From: Ciona savignyi
Lineage: Eukaryota; Chordata; Ascidiacea; Phlebobranchia; Cionidae
Direction of reading: 5' to 3'
Assembly (NCBI GenBank): GCA_000149265.1
Contig: CH003106.1
Location: 710,988-774,987 of the forward strand
DNA length: 64,000 nucleotides
How positions within the stretch are numbered: position 1 is the stretch's first letter; the number at the start of each line of letters is the position of its first letter. Positions 33,873 through 49,300 of the stretch are shown here, piece after piece. The translations under genes and the position numbers were made by a program. The notes beneath the pieces were generated by a model. The model saw only the letters and a list, made by a program, of their open reading frames with translations, searched no databases and was not told the DNA's origin.

Positions 33873-36800
33873 ATGACCTCGACGATGCTTATCAAAGTCG
33901 GCCTCGTCTTTACTATCACGCTGTGCCTTTGGGATGGGGCTGAAACTCAATTTCGAAGGCCGATCTATTTCCACGGCATTTCAAGACCTTATTCAAGAAG
34001 TAGAGTTGGTAGCAGGCCAAGATTTCGGTCGCAGCAGACATCTATTGGGAGTGTATTTCGAGCCCCTCAACCCACCTATAGAAGCATTCCAGGTTAGGCG
34101 TGTTTAATTGAACCAGAACTTACGGTAATGGACTGCCCATATAGTACCGGAAAACGCATACAACAAAAACTTATGATAAATATTTCACTTAGAAATGATT
34201 CCATGTCAAGGGAAGAACCGGTTGAATCACCGGTGAAATGCTCGATTCCTATTCTGGCTAGTTGTGTTGTATTCTATAGCCGGACTGCGCAAAGCGAAGT
34301 TTTTGTAACCAAATGTACTAATCCAATTATCCCTATTCGCCGATTATTCTTCGACCTGATGTTATCATAATGCAAGGCCCCATGAAATTAGGGGTAAATG
34401 AATTTCGGAGTTTTTTGTCCAAAACCAAAGACCGACTTTTGGCCAAAACCCTTAAAGCAAAAACAAATAAATACAAATCGATAATCTTGATTAAGAGTTA
34501 TTTTAAGTGCCGGTGGGTTCTGGGGCATATCTTTTGTTGAATTTTGTAGCAGGTTCATCTATAATAGTTCTCACACATGTAATCAGTTTATATATAAAGG
34601 TGATGCAACAGTGCTGAACTTACAAATTCATTAAATGATTGTTATATTATCAAATAATTTTGAAAAGTTGCGTTGCAAAAATAAGGTTCTAACAACATTT
34701 TCCCTGCATATAAGGGTAATCGTTTAAAGTAGTTGATAGATCCTAAATAATTACCATAATAAATTATTACTAAGTTTATTTCTAACATTTTCCCTTTAGA
34801 ATACAAAAAAAAATCATTTATAATTATATCGACATAATATGGTCTGGGTGGCGTTTATTGTTACAAAGTGCTGGTTGCTATTTTTGCTAGGAAATGAGAC
34901 ATTTCGTACAATTTTCCAAACTAATTATGATGAAGCGGTGTTTATATTTTAAACATTAGAAGGTGTTTCGAAAGCTAATCTTGGTTTTAGCCGTAGTTTT
35001 GTTTTACTTCGTGGTCTAATCAATCACCATGAAAAGGGGAGGGAAATCGACGTGTCGAAACTAAATAAACATCTTATAACGGATTTGCAGTTTATTGGGG
35101 TATAGAATAACTCGACACAGAACCTACGCTCGCCCTTATTACATTTTATATACTTAATGCGTATATTCGGAATACAAACATTGGCTGTGATAATAATATA
35201 GGATAAAAGGAACTGTTAGTAGCCGTATGGTTGACGCAATCGATTTATATACAGAATTATAATAAAAACATTCTTGGTGACAACCCCCATTGCGGTTTTC
35301 TAACTTACTACGTTTAAAAAATAAAATAAGGAAAATATATGTTTGTATTTCCAAACATAAGACAAACACAATATAACACCATAAATTGCGTTGATCCTAC
35401 AGAAGGATTACTGTAGCTGTTGCAGTGTGTTGTTTATTAATTTTAATTCGGCCATTTGAATTACGAGATCCCTGCAACGTAAATGTATTTTTAATGACGC
35501 AACCATGCAAAAAGTGGCCATGGTTCAGATCGTACCAACATGTATCTGATCATGCTAAAGTTATTTTTATAGTTACCTTATCTATTTTGATGACTTACAG
35601 TACATAATTTATGTCTCTCTCTAAGTTACAATCCGTGATTATCCCTGTCTTTTATCTTTGTATCTCTGTTTTTATTTCTCGTCCCATCAAGCCACCCCTT
35701 TTAAACGCCGAAACATTAAAGTTGTTGTCATTTCCGCAATTGGCAATACCGACGTTTTAAATTCCGCACACACGCGTGGTACAAACCACCTTAAGCATTA
35801 CGTCATCGAGTTATTAGTAGCGGCAATTTAACAACACGGCTTCATTTACACGAGTAATTAACCTGCATTTTAATATAAATAAGCGTTTGATTCAGTTTAT
35901 CCACATATGAACTTGATCTTTCTTACCCCAAACATACACAAAACTGTTCCGCTTGCGGTAGAACTCTTTATTAACCGTTTTTTCTTTATCATATTCAATA
36001 CATTGCAAATCTTTGGTAACTTGATGGTGGTCATTAAGATATACTTTTATGGATAGTATGGGTAATAATTATCGGGTATTGCGCAAATTTGTCAACACGA
36101 AGGTTAATGGATCTAACTCAGTCGCATTTAGGAATAACGTACGTAAAGGAATTTAATTTAAAAATAAATTAATGACTTGTTCAAACTTCTAAAACATCAG
36201 ACTTTGCGGTAACTTGGCAGCGGGTACTTAGTTTTCTGGCGAATACTCATGTTTCAACGGCCATTAATATCCATCGATAGTACAAATATTTTTACGAATG
36301 TCTTATCGGCCTAAGTTTTAAATCCATAATGAGTTTGTCAATAATTCACTAAATTTCAAATATGAAGCCTTTTGTAAAACGGCCACGCTAACCATTCCGC
36401 CACACAACCGTTTCCACCGTTACAAACAATCATTCAATTTTATATTGTCATTGCAGCCATAGAGCCACCCACCGCCATGTACTTTTTACAATACCCACGG
36501 AACCACACGGTTATCATTAAATGGAGGGTTGCGTCGAATCCGAGGTACATTCCCGATTTCTACCATATTGAAATCTGCTCTAAAGATGCGGCTTCTAACG
36601 AGAGGTAAGAAAGACTACTTTAACGTTATCTACCTACAAATATGCTAATGGAATTGTATAGCAAAATTGTGCGTCATAAATTGTGCATTGTCAAAAGCAA
36701 CACAGTATATGTTAATTACGAACAGTTGCATAAACACAAATTGAAGATATTGATACTACCAGAGGTAACATACAAAGTAGAACACGTTATAGGATATTAA

Positions 36801-39800
36801 AATATGAATGGCAACTGTAAGATGGCAAAGTTATATAACTTAGTTGGGAAACAAACATAGTTTATGCAAAGTAGTTGAAATAACCACATTCTGATCAACA
36901 TTTTTGTAAATCTAATTTTGAACGAACCGCAGAAAAGAGGATAATTAGAATGAACGCCCTTTTTAAAGACAAAATAATTTGGTATTACAAGTAGTGCTGT
37001 ATTTTAACGTTTTTAAGTATGCGAGTCGTTTTTCAATTTACACAATGTTTGCTAGGCGTGCAATTTAGTATAGGCAAGGGTGCAGTTTGCACCCTTTGAA
37101 CCCCTAATTTTACGCCTATAAACACAAAGGAATGTCAGGTTGTGGTTTAATATGGTCTACCACCGGCTCACGAACCGATGCTTAGGGAAATACATTGTGT
37201 CTATACGAATTATTCCATCACTATGCTCGAATTACTAACATCCTTGCGTCAAGGGTAAAACACCGAATGTTTGTATCCGTCGTGCAAACCGTTTGGTCAC
37301 CCAACCGTTCTCAATAACTAGTCATTTCATCAAGTGGCTTAAGAAATGTTATCTATAATTCAGATATAAATTTTTTACCTGTATATAAAACGATTTGGTA
37401 TTTTAAAAATACATTCAATATGTGAAAAAAAGAAATAGTATGCGTAAAAAGTATACAAAAATATGATAAATATAAGTATCATATCATGTTAAATAATGAG
37501 CAGTGTCTTCACCTAAGCAGTTAATGCGTCGCATTTTAGCCGAAAGATTGTAGGTACAAAAACACACTGCAATAGCTCCGGTAACCCGACGGTGGGCGTA
37601 AGGTGATCTGACGATTGCCCGTGTATTAACACCCTTGGTTTTTCAATTAACGGGGATAAATATGAACATCCTATCATGTCCTATTCTACTTATAATTTTT
37701 TTTTTCAGTAAAATCGAGATCACTGTTCCTTATTCGGTAAGAAGGCATTCTGTGTCAAAACTTCTACCGGGAAAATCGTACACAGTTTCAATGCATGCAA
37801 GTTTGGGTCGATACAAGAGTAACTCCATATCGAAGACGCTTGTATTGGGTAAGTGTTAATTGCTAAATACTTAAAGGATGTGAAAAAAAACAAAACTTTA
37901 AGGCTTTTTTCGGTTTTAAAAATCCTTGTTTCTCCAGTTTTAAACTAAACTAAATGTGTGTGGGTTAGGCACATGGGCTTATTACTAGTTCCGTTTATAA
38001 TGACACTCAATATATGAATCGGTCGAGCTAACGATTTGACTACACGGCCAAACAATTTTTTTTCCATTTTTTATTCTAATCACGTAAAAAGTGTTCTTCG
38101 GTTGGATCTACAAAATAATGTAATTTTTAGTAACCGAGAGGTGGCGATAAAGAGTTTATTTTTACATTTTGTTGTACAACGTTTAATATTGTATTATCCA
38201 TGCCTTTTAGTGTGTGATCAAGTTAAGAAAAGTTAATTGCATTTGGTACATACTTTGGTAACGACTTGCACCGTTAAAATATTCGGCCTTAATGTTAAAA
38301 CCATCACTTAACCTCTAAAAATGCCAGTTTTCTACATCGAAAATGTCGGCCACAAATTTTCTACATCATTGTTTACTTTTCCTGTTCCCATCGAAGTCGA
38401 CGCTTTCAACTATCTGTCTTTATTTGCGGTGCAACCAAATAAGTAACTAAAAGGCGAGAACTGTGTATAGGCGTGGGTTTGTGACAGCACCTTTATAACA
38501 GAGGGCGGCGATTGTTCCAATCCTTGAGAACCGATTTTGCGTGACTTTTAAAGCAGTCGCCGGTTCCCGGTGGTTTTTGTGTCATCTCTCTCACGCACTT
38601 AAATGCGTTTTGCGCGTTTTTGTCGTGGTCCCCTTTGTTTTGTAAACGTTGCAGGTTGTGCCGGCAGCTGATATTAGTCGAGTTTGTTGAAATCTTGCGT
38701 AACCTGTACAGTCATTTGAATCCCGTCCAAGTCCCACGACCCATGCGCTCCACTGCCGGTCAAATGGCCGATGCGGTTCATTTGTTGTTGCTGTTTTAAC
38801 CTTGGTAGACTCATCGCGATAAACCTGTAAGTGCATTCTCTAAGCTCGCGTTCGATTTGTGAATCCAAGTTTAGTTTCCGGTTTACCTGTTGCACAATCA
38901 ACGCAGCCTCTTAGTTATAATCTTGTTTAAAATGTCACCGTTGCCTTAGCATCTGCATATACGGGTTATAGGTCATGTGTCTAGTGCCTTATCCCCGTCT
39001 TTGTAACGCTTTGTGGGATAAGCTGGTTGTGGCACACGAATTGGCACGCTGCGACTTAAGCCGTAACTATAATGTTGTTGTTTCCATCATGCTAAGAGGC
39101 AAGCTTATCAGTTGAGTTACGACATATGAGCGAGACAGGCATATAGCAAGTGAACTCAAGTGTTTAGGATAAGTGTTGATAACACAATGTGATCACCTAA
39201 GACCGGTTTTATCTACGTTGGATTAGTTTTTGAGCCAAAAACTAACTTTAAGGATCAGTCTATCTTGGGAACTTATTTATGTTTCTTCACAGCAACGAGC
39301 CGCAGTCTAGCCGCATTACGCCGCAGAGGATATAGATATTGATTGAATAACCACTTTCAAACCACGCATCGTTTATCGGTTCTCGCCTAAAGTTATCTTT
39401 GTGTACTTACGATAATCGCTTTCTTGTATTTTCCATAACACACCCGCATGTTTTGGAATTGCGAGCACGCTGTATCGATGCGATAGACATTTCACTTTAA
39501 GTGCCAACAGGAACTAAAGACTAGACTGCTGAAGAGTTATATCCGTAAATCGTTTATTTATACTGTAAATATGGTAATGACTTAGTGAAAGGCATTTCTT
39601 GTGTGAAATCATGTTGGATTTTGGACACAAGGTTAATGTATGTTGTTAGTACCGGTGTGAAGCCGAATTTTTATCAATCGATTCCATTATTTCTCTTTCG
39701 TGGTCCCACGCTCTTTTTTCCATTACTTGATTTTTGGCGAAACGCTGTGGTGTCGTTTTATCGAGTTATCGTTTATTCCTTTCAAAAAGGTCAGGTAGGA

Positions 39801-40357
39801 TCAAACGCAAGAGTTGTTACTATGTTTACTGCAAGCTTTCTTAGTTCCATTGTGCACGAACTTACAACAAGAGTGTTTTTGGTTCAGCTACCAGTTAGCG
39901 ACTTTTGCAATGAGCAACTAATAGTTAGGAAATGGCGAGGGTGGTGTTGATATTAGGCTATCTGGCTCTATGTCAGACTGTTTGCTGCATTGATACCGAT
40001 GCTACCGACGCGTGGAGGGTGCTGGAAGATACGTTTCAAGTCGATCGTTTACCGACTCTGTTCGTACCAGGTGTTATGTGACTTTGATACCTTTGCAAGC
40101 GTATCAGCTTTGTCGTGTTTTTATAACATTTATATGTCAACACCGCAGGGCTGCATACCTTATTACAAACGATAATAACAAATACGTATAGTGTGAGGTG
40201 CCATAATGCCAGCGCCGTTATAAAATGCATAATATTCGTATTACCCCATGCTCATTGTCGGGTTACTAAAGGTATTGCAGCATGTAGGACATAATATAGG
40301 CATTTATATACGCTTGTCATTCATAAATCATCGACCAATATGTCCCTTGCCAAAGAA

Positions 40358-40392
<35 letters not shown>

Positions 40393-43300
40393 GGGGGTAG
40401 CCAAAAAAAAAGCAAAATTGTGCACTTAGTGCGAGTTGGTGGCCTTAGGCCGATCCCCTCGTGCAATGTGAAAATTAATCCACTGGGGGAGGTTTCCCTA
40501 GTATGTGGTTGCTGAAAAGAGACACCTTTCGCAGGCATCTCTCCACAGCGTGCAAGCCACGTAGGGAGGGGGGCTGGGTATCCCTAGGATGTGGGTGCTG
40601 GAAAAGACGCCCTTCGCAGGCATCTCTCCACAGCGTGCAAGCCACGTAGGGAGGGGTTCTATTGCTTAAGGTATCCCGACACCTAAATTCACGCCCTCCA
40701 GTGGGTAGCTGGAGGCAGCGCTGGTTAACCGCACTACCACAGGGTGATGCGATTCCGCAGCTCAGACCTAGCCCTTCGAGTTGCACCTTACCGAAGTAAC
40801 GTGAACAACAGGGCAGAGTGAATTTATGCACCGTTCACCTAATGAATAAAGCAAGTAAAAAAAAATACTTGCCTTAAGAACACGACCTATTATAGTATCA
40901 TCTGACTTTGACTAATGGAATACATTCCATTTATTCACAAGACCTTTTTCTTTTTGTGGTGCCAATCCAATTAAAATCGAATTTTACGTAGAGTCGCTGG
41001 AGAGAAAGTTCGTTCCCATGCCGACCCAGTCCTCTTACGTTCCAAGTAAGTAGATTCCGAGTGAAATGTAAAACGCAATTCAATATACTAATTTGTTCCA
41101 AAGTAAATGCAATCTAATCTTAATACATTTAACTTGCATAAAGCTGATACTTGGTTGTATAGAATATTACTATGTAACTCAACCCAGTAAACCCTTTGAG
41201 GGACATGCTGTTATTTTGACGAACATTTTTAACCAAGTAATAAGACTGTTGTTCTAGCCGTTGCGCAAATCAAAATTGTTTCGCATGTTAAGCTATCAGT
41301 TTTTTATGATAATGCAAGCTTAACACGATCCCCAGCGTTAGTGAGCACACCACTGGACATGCTGTACATGGTCGACGCGACTTTATCAGTTACCGAACCT
41401 GAATTGCATCAGATCATTTGTCTCTTCCAAAACCTGACACATCACTTCGACATACGAACACGAAAGGTTAGTGCAGAATATTTGTGTCATTCTAAACTAT
41501 ACCAAAATATGAGGAAAAGGATCCACAACAATAAAATACAAAGCCGGTTCAAAAATTTCCGAAAACCACATTACCATTAGGGCGTTTAGGGTTTCATAAC
41601 AACGTTTTGCATTTTCGTAATTTTAAACTTAACTAAGTTAGGGTTGGGTAAACTAAAATAGCGAAATATAAAACTACGAAAATAAAATACAAAGCAAAAA
41701 TAAAAAAGCAAACGTAAATTATATTACCATTAGGGCGTTTGGGTATTCATATCTACATCTGCACTCGTGTAGTTATGAACTCAACGCAATTAAGGGTAGT
41801 TTAGAAATTAGTGTGAATTTTCGTAGTTTCACATGTCCGCATTTCACCACTGCTAACACATTCTGCCATTTCGCCTATTGGCAAGTACGATGACATCATT
41901 AATGGGTTATTTGTTAAATTTAGAGTATGAATAATAATTTCGCCGAGATGTTGGCCATCCCCATTTGCGGTAAAGAGTTCTCAGTTAATTTCCCTGTCAA
42001 ACGGTTATTTGCAACAGTATCGTTTTTACGCTGATTAATGTCGACGTTTTGCGATCCGAGTTGGATAAGACTAATTCAATCTTCCGATCATAAATCAACC
42101 AGCGTTTAAACTATTATTATTGCAATTGACCTTTGCAAAGAGATACATATTATCAACTATCTAAGATAAATGTGTTTTGTTTGAAAGGTCAAACGAGTTG
42201 GTTTAGCGTGCGGTTAGGGTTATCGCGAACACACTCTGTTCCATTAGACAACAAACTCGGGATATCGCTTTTTAGAAGTTTGTTTTTATTTCCTGTCACG
42301 GTTTGTCTTTCGTTTTTATTCGATATTACAGATCGATTTAAATTACTTTAATGACGATTTTACTGGCGTTTTATTAATGTACCTCATCCTCGTACGGAAT
42401 ATTAGAATTCGGATATGGCCAGTAATTGCTTATATCATATGATTCCTACTTTAAACGTCATTGTGTAAAGGGACATTGTAGTCCAAGCATTCGTCAGAGA
42501 ACTCGTGTCCACTGTCGGGTTGCCTGCTACATAGTCCCAACGTTGCGTTGTGCATATTGTATGCGGCTGGAAAACCGTAAAATCAGTGTGTCGCACTCCG
42601 TTTATAAATATGTAAATGGTTGGTGCAGCTTTAAACGAAGTGCTAAAAAATAAGGCTGATACAAGCGTCAATACCTTGGCCATGATAAATTTATGATTAT
42701 AATGAAGATATGGCCCTTAACCCACCCGTGCATTGCGCTAAACCGCAATGTCTGCATCGGTCGCTGTACAACAAACAACAAAATCATTTAAAAAGTGAAA
42801 CACCAATTTCAGGTGAGAGTGGCTGCAATGCAGATGGGCTCTCATCGACGAATTGAGTTTAACTTTCGTCGATATCTCACCAAACATGACGTGGTACAAA
42901 GTAAGTCAAATATTTTGAATTAACGCGCAAAGCCAAGGTGCAGACGAATCTATAACTACAACAAGTCATATATAAAACGGAGTAGATTGGTTTAAAGATA
43001 CGTGACGTATATTGTATTAACCACGTTTATTTTATTTACCACATTTATTTTAAAATTATAATTTTATATTAACGACAAGACGTATTATTTTATTATACTT
43101 TATGCCTCGCATTGGACTGTACTATGGGTGAAGTATAGTTTTAATAAATGCTTCACCAACGATAAACAGCAAATATCCACACAATTAAACAACTAAGAAA
43201 GTCTTTATTAGAATTTATTTATTAGAATTAAATAACGTTAACCAATTCCAAATTAATATTGATATGTGTTTATTTCAGCATAATTTGATTCGTTTCCCTT

Positions 43301-46300
43301 GAGGTGTTTGGGGACAAAGTAATATCCATTTAATCGAATATGACCCAAGTTTGGATACAGATTGGAAACACTATATTTCTGGAATAAAGGATATTGATCA
43401 TTCTTCTGTTTTTATATTTTCGATATCCTTTAGACACCTATATGGTGATATTCGACATCGTGGAAATATCCGTTCTTAATACTCTGATTTTTTTCTAACT
43501 TTCGATCTTTAAGTTCTATCGATTTTTCATTTAAAAATCTCCGTCCAGGTATTGGCACATTGCAACGTAGAGGGAAGCGGGTTTACCTCGGTCGCTCCCT
43601 GAAATTCGCTCGGAAGAAAGTCCTGGGTACTGAGTCAGGCGGACGACGTAACGTGCCTAAAGTCGTCATCGTACTGACGGACGGGAGATCCCAGGACGCA
43701 GTGCGCGATTCGGCCGAAAAACTCCGAAACTTTCCGAACATAATTGTCCTCGCGATTGGGATGAGGGATGCAATGCAGGTGATATTGGTTTTGGGTTTGT
43801 TGCCATGGTCGTTCGTAGGATAGAGACAGGGGGGATGTTTTGTAAATACGGTATAAGTAATATGTGTAGCTCAGCGTTAAAAAATGCATGTTTTCCACGT
43901 ACTATTAGCTGGGCTATTGGGTGCATTTTTAATTTCTCTATAGTATTTTCAACGTTGTTTACGATCAGGGACGTTTCTTTTAGTTATTGTTCAACCCATT
44001 AATCCACGAGACTAAAGGAACGTCATAAAAACTCGTTTTTAATTAGATATTGGTATATGAATCGGTCACTCTAACCAGTTGGACACACAACGGCCCCGTA
44101 ATTCACGAATAAATTAAGTCTGGTATCGAAAAGAAACATTGGCCTGTTGTCCATGTGTTTAGTTTATTTTGATGAATTGTCCTCGCTTAGCTTTTTCCCA
44201 AGCTCTTGTGACCTTTAAATGTCACACGCTGTGGGTCAGCAACCCCGCGACGGTTTGTACAATGCGTCGGGGTCGGATTGCCCATCTTATGACGTTACTT
44301 GGTTTCCAGTACCGAATGGGTTCCTGATAAAAAGCGTTGTTACTTAAATGTTCATTGAGTCTGGCCAGTTAGCTCATTACTAGCGCGTGTGACTATCAGT
44401 TAAAAGGTTGCAGAATCTAAAACCATGTATGCACCCCGCTTGTCCGCTGTGTCCAGTTCTACCCAGTAGTTTTACGGGTTTAACAAAATCATGTTTTTTC
44501 ATGATATACACAATACCGCAATAGCTTCTGTAACTGCGGATATAAGTTAATCTGAATGGCATCCGTGTCATTCCACCCACTGTGACCCTTCCCCACCCTT
44601 TGGATGTATGTTATCTAATTGATTAATTAACTTGCTGATTTCATCCAGGTGGAGCTACACTCGATTGCAGGGGACTCCTCCGGGGTGTTTTACGTCGACG
44701 ACCGAACTCAGCTGTGTGAGCTATGGCCTCGTTTGCATCAAGCCATTGTCCACAAACTGACAGGTAACTGGCATTGCTAAACAAGGAAGAATCGATAGTT
44801 TCTGTCGTCTTGCCGAATGTTTAACGCGACCGATACAAATACCGATGTCTATGCACAAATGATCCTAGTGACGAGCCCATCAAGGGTTCGAAATTTAGCC
44901 ATGCAGTTAAAAAATAGTTTATAAGGAAAAAAAGCTTGTAAGTGAGAACTGAAAACCGAATTCGATATCTTTGTAATGTATTATATTTCAACGAAATTAA
45001 AGTTAATTTCCCTTCTTATAGAATACAGTTTCCGACCTATTAGTTCTGTCACGGTTGTTTCGCTACTTTTATCTTCGGTAATTGTGAGAATGTACAGGTC
45101 GTATATTAAACAAGTTCGCATTGTCCCTGCGAAAGACAGATGCAATTGAAACAAACATATGTACTAGGCCTACTAAATGCCTTGTTTAGCTGGATCGGGT
45201 TTTCGTTTATTTACACCGAATGACTCACTCGCAAATTATTTTAATGAAAGTAATTGAATAAAAACTACAAAAAGGCAAAAATGCTGTTTATTTTTTTATA
45301 AATTGCAGTTTGTAGTCCTACAAATTTTATATTTTGACCACGTTGCAGTTTTCAGGTACGGATTAGTGTTTAGGGACAAAGAGGAAACCGGACTAAACCT
45401 GAAAAACGACTTTCGCTACACCACGTCAGGCATTTTCGTACAACAACAACATTTCGCTAATTAAACACTCTACGTCATACTACATTTCAGCGCTGTACAG
45501 TAGACCATTAAGCCCTCCAACCGGAGTCCGTCTGGGAGTTATTGCGGCAAATGCGGTCACCCTTCGGTGGAAGAGATCTGACGAGTTGGTGACGTCATAT
45601 TTGGTACAATACAAACCCCACGATGCACCAGACGATGACGTGATAGAGCAAAGAACGCTAATAGGTACGGTGGAGAGCGTCTGGGCAAACGGTTAGCCGC
45701 ACTACATTATATACTGATAGAAATAAAAATTAATTTAGTGCAACTGATGTTCAATACTTGTCTCGATGATACGCACACCGCACACACTGCCAACATCTCA
45801 TAAAAGTTACACACACTGTCAATACTTCTACAAATATTGCACACACCGTCCATACCGCAACAAAAGTTACGCATACTCTAAATACCCCACAAAAGTTACA
45901 CACACAGTCAATACCCGTCGATCCATTAATTCCTTCCGTACGCAGCCAGAGAAGAAGCCATGTTGCAAGATCTACAGATGACCGATTACGACATCCGCAT
46001 ATACGCTCAAGGACCGACCGGGACTTCCCCGCCAGCGAAACTGAAATTCGACCTCGCCTGTTCCGGTATTAAAGTCGATTTGATAATTCTGGGAGACGAG
46101 TCATGGTAAGTGGTAGATAGCAAACGTTTATTGGACTGTCTCGTAGTCTGGGAATTTGCCCTGCGGTTCTACGCGCTTTATGCGTAAGCGACTGATTATG
46201 CACCATTCAATAAACAATTCGTAATTGTTGCGTCAGTTATCTGACACTTTGTTCCCCGAGGCAAACGAAGGCTGGGATATTTCATGCTAATTCCTTTTAT

Positions 46301-49300
46301 TTTTATGTTTAAGTCAATTGGGAATCGCCATGTTATATTATCACGTTGTTAAAGCTTTTGCAGTGGGTTGTTTATGATTGAGACGTTTCTACCCCACTAA
46401 GCCACTCAGTTCGTCCTCTAAGACCAGTCCTTGCCCAATTAAACAGCTAGTTTTGATACCGAAACCGTTTGGCTGACGACAGACAGCCGACGCTCTAATG
46501 AGCTGTCCGGCCGAACTATTTGTTAAGTGGAAGCTAGACCTGGTTTGCATACCGGTGGGAATCTGCACAAAGTTATTTTTCGCGAATTCTTAAACGATCA
46601 AAGCGACCGGCTCGTAAATATACATGCCGTTAAAACAAAACAGCAACTCGTGGTGAGTGCAGCAGTTCTGTGCAGCTCTATATGCGATAGCGTTAACCGG
46701 CTCATATAACAGGCTGGATACAAACTCAGATCCGGTTATCACGTGTTAAAAAATAAAACAAAACAAATGTTGTGGTATTGAGTTCAAAACTGCAGCTAGG
46801 TACTAATAAGCTTTACGTTTGTCTGTCTACAAGCAACCAATTTTGACCATTTACAAGGTTTTTTAACATTGGCTATGCCCAGTACATTCAAAAAGATCGT
46901 TAAAATTTAATAATGTTCTATTTTGAGACAAAATTGCGCATTGCAATAGCCCTCGAAAGCAGACTGATTTTAAACATGCGTAGTTCCATCATGTCACAAA
47001 ACCAGGCTACAGGTTACTTTTACAGGTAACGTAATTTATTCAAGGAAATTAGAAACGTCATTAGGATGGGTGCACCTTAAACAAGATCGCTCGAGAACAC
47101 TATCTTCTAAAATAGAATTCAAGTTTTCTTAAACAGGAGTGTTCGTCGAGAAAACTTCGAGAAGTTTCGTGAGTTTCTGCATTCGTTCGTCGATGGGTTC
47201 CTGATCGGGCGACACGCCGCAAGAGTCGGCATCGTGCTTTACGCCAACAAGCCTAGGATGCTGGCTCCTCTCTCGACTTACAACGACAAGTCGCAGCTTA
47301 AACACCGGATAAATACCTTAACGTAAGTGTGGTTGTTTCGGGTTATCACGACCGATTTTATTTGAGGTCTACTGGTTAGCACGACCAGTACATGTACACA
47401 ATGTGTGGCCGAATGGTTCGAGCGACCAAGTCAGGTACAGCATGTGCTGACGAATGGTTATAGCGTGACCAAAAACGGTCTTAGTGACAAGCCCACCATG
47501 GTTTCAAAACTTTGCTCGACAAAAAATTAAATAAAAAAAGATTCCGATTAAATATTTCAGATACGTCGGCGGCCGCACCAATACCGGACAAGCCTTGCAG
47601 TACGTTCTCGAGTACGGATTCGAGTACGCTCGACCGGAAGCAATGAAAGTGATCCTGGTTGTCACGGACGGCAAATCGGACGACGCGATATCGCCATACG
47701 CGGAGGTGGGACACGTCGGATTCATATCCAGCATTAATGGTTTCTAATTTCCCGCCGGACCCCTTAAACTGTTACATTGAATTTAGAATTTTAATACACG
47801 TCTTTGCCAAATAACTTACACGATATCGGGTTACTCACAGGGGATTATTAATATATGCACTTTTACACGGTACGATTTCGAACCACTGATGGGTTCATCA
47901 CCAAGGCCGTTTTGTTTAGAATTTATCTATGTACAGGTTGTGGTAACCATTTGGCCACACGACCGTACTCATAAGAACAATTTTACAAGAAGTGGTTATC
48001 GCATGAATGACAACAAGACAACTCTATTTTCTGACAGCCCACTTCATTCTGAAGGACAAACCATGCTCGGGATAGATTAAAGCTCGTCATGGGTTGTCCA
48101 TTCTTTAGTGTTTGTCGATCGGATAAAATTTCCTTAAATATTCATTGCACTCGTGGCTTAAATAGAGCGTAAAACACACAAATGGTTTGTCTTAAGTATT
48201 TGTCAATATGCTTAATTTCTCCAGCTTATACATTCCTTAAACAGGGGGATTTCTAGCTTCTGACTAAAATTGAATATTTTGTATAAAATGCTACGAACTG
48301 CAATAAATATAATCATAAACAAGAAAGTTAAGGGACGAAATAAATATTTGACTACAAACACGGATTTTTTGAACTAATCGCTAACCCAACCTAACGCTAA
48401 TGGTGTTTAATGGAGTTTTAGCTAGACGAGGATTCAATTTTCCTAGGTATGCATTTCTTCTTTTTGTATGAATCATTAATCTAAAATGGCCGATCTTAGC
48501 AACACGACATCTCGCAGAACGAAAAGCTTTGTGTCGTTGAATATTTAAATTAATTTCTTACATTTGTTGTAGTTCTCTTAGGTTTTACCACCACGTCCGG
48601 TATATTTCATAAATATACACATCTTTTTTATTTAAATGTTTTAAACACTTCTTTTTGTTGTACTGTTCGTGTGTTATTTTTGTCCCCATTAATGTATCGG
48701 TCGCGTTAACCGTTCGACCAAACTTAATGTTATTCTTAATTTGGGCAAAAAAATAATGGTGAACTAGAAAGTGTCAACCACGTTTTTAACCACCACTATC
48801 TGTATAACACATATTGTGTGCCATATATATATGCTACAGGGTCCCTAACCACAATTTGTATTTTATACACCGAGTATATAGTTTGTTTCTGCAAGCATAA
48901 ACGCATGGGTCCCATAGTTAACCAACCCATAACTTATTTTTCATGTGCAGTTAAATAAAAGATAAACGTCTTAAAATTTACGAACATTTCGACCACAAAT
49001 ATTTTAAATTAAAGCTTCTTTTCAAGCACTGTAGTGAAATAAGGCTAAATTCCCAAAACAGCCCGATTTATTTTTTAATGGTTTCAGGAAATTCCCCTGG
49101 GTTTAGTAGATAAGTTTCTGTTTTTATAAGTGACTTATGTTATGGAACAATTCTTAAAGTTTTAATCTGACTTGTAGACTGCTTATTAGAGATGTCAGTG
49201 CGATATGGCATGTCTGTTACAATCGTAACTCAAGAACATATCTTCGTTTTCAAGAAAATTACCCTAAGTAAATGTTTTCTAATTTTTAATTGGCACAAAG

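Noticed and set aside
40475..40831. 118-residue minus-strand frame
   Set aside because: Lies wholly inside the poly(A)-tailed retroposon and spans its internal duplication; no protein family seen.
45780..45920. CRISPR-like array
   Set aside because: Short irregular repeats without unique spacers in a eukaryotic intron; a minisatellite.
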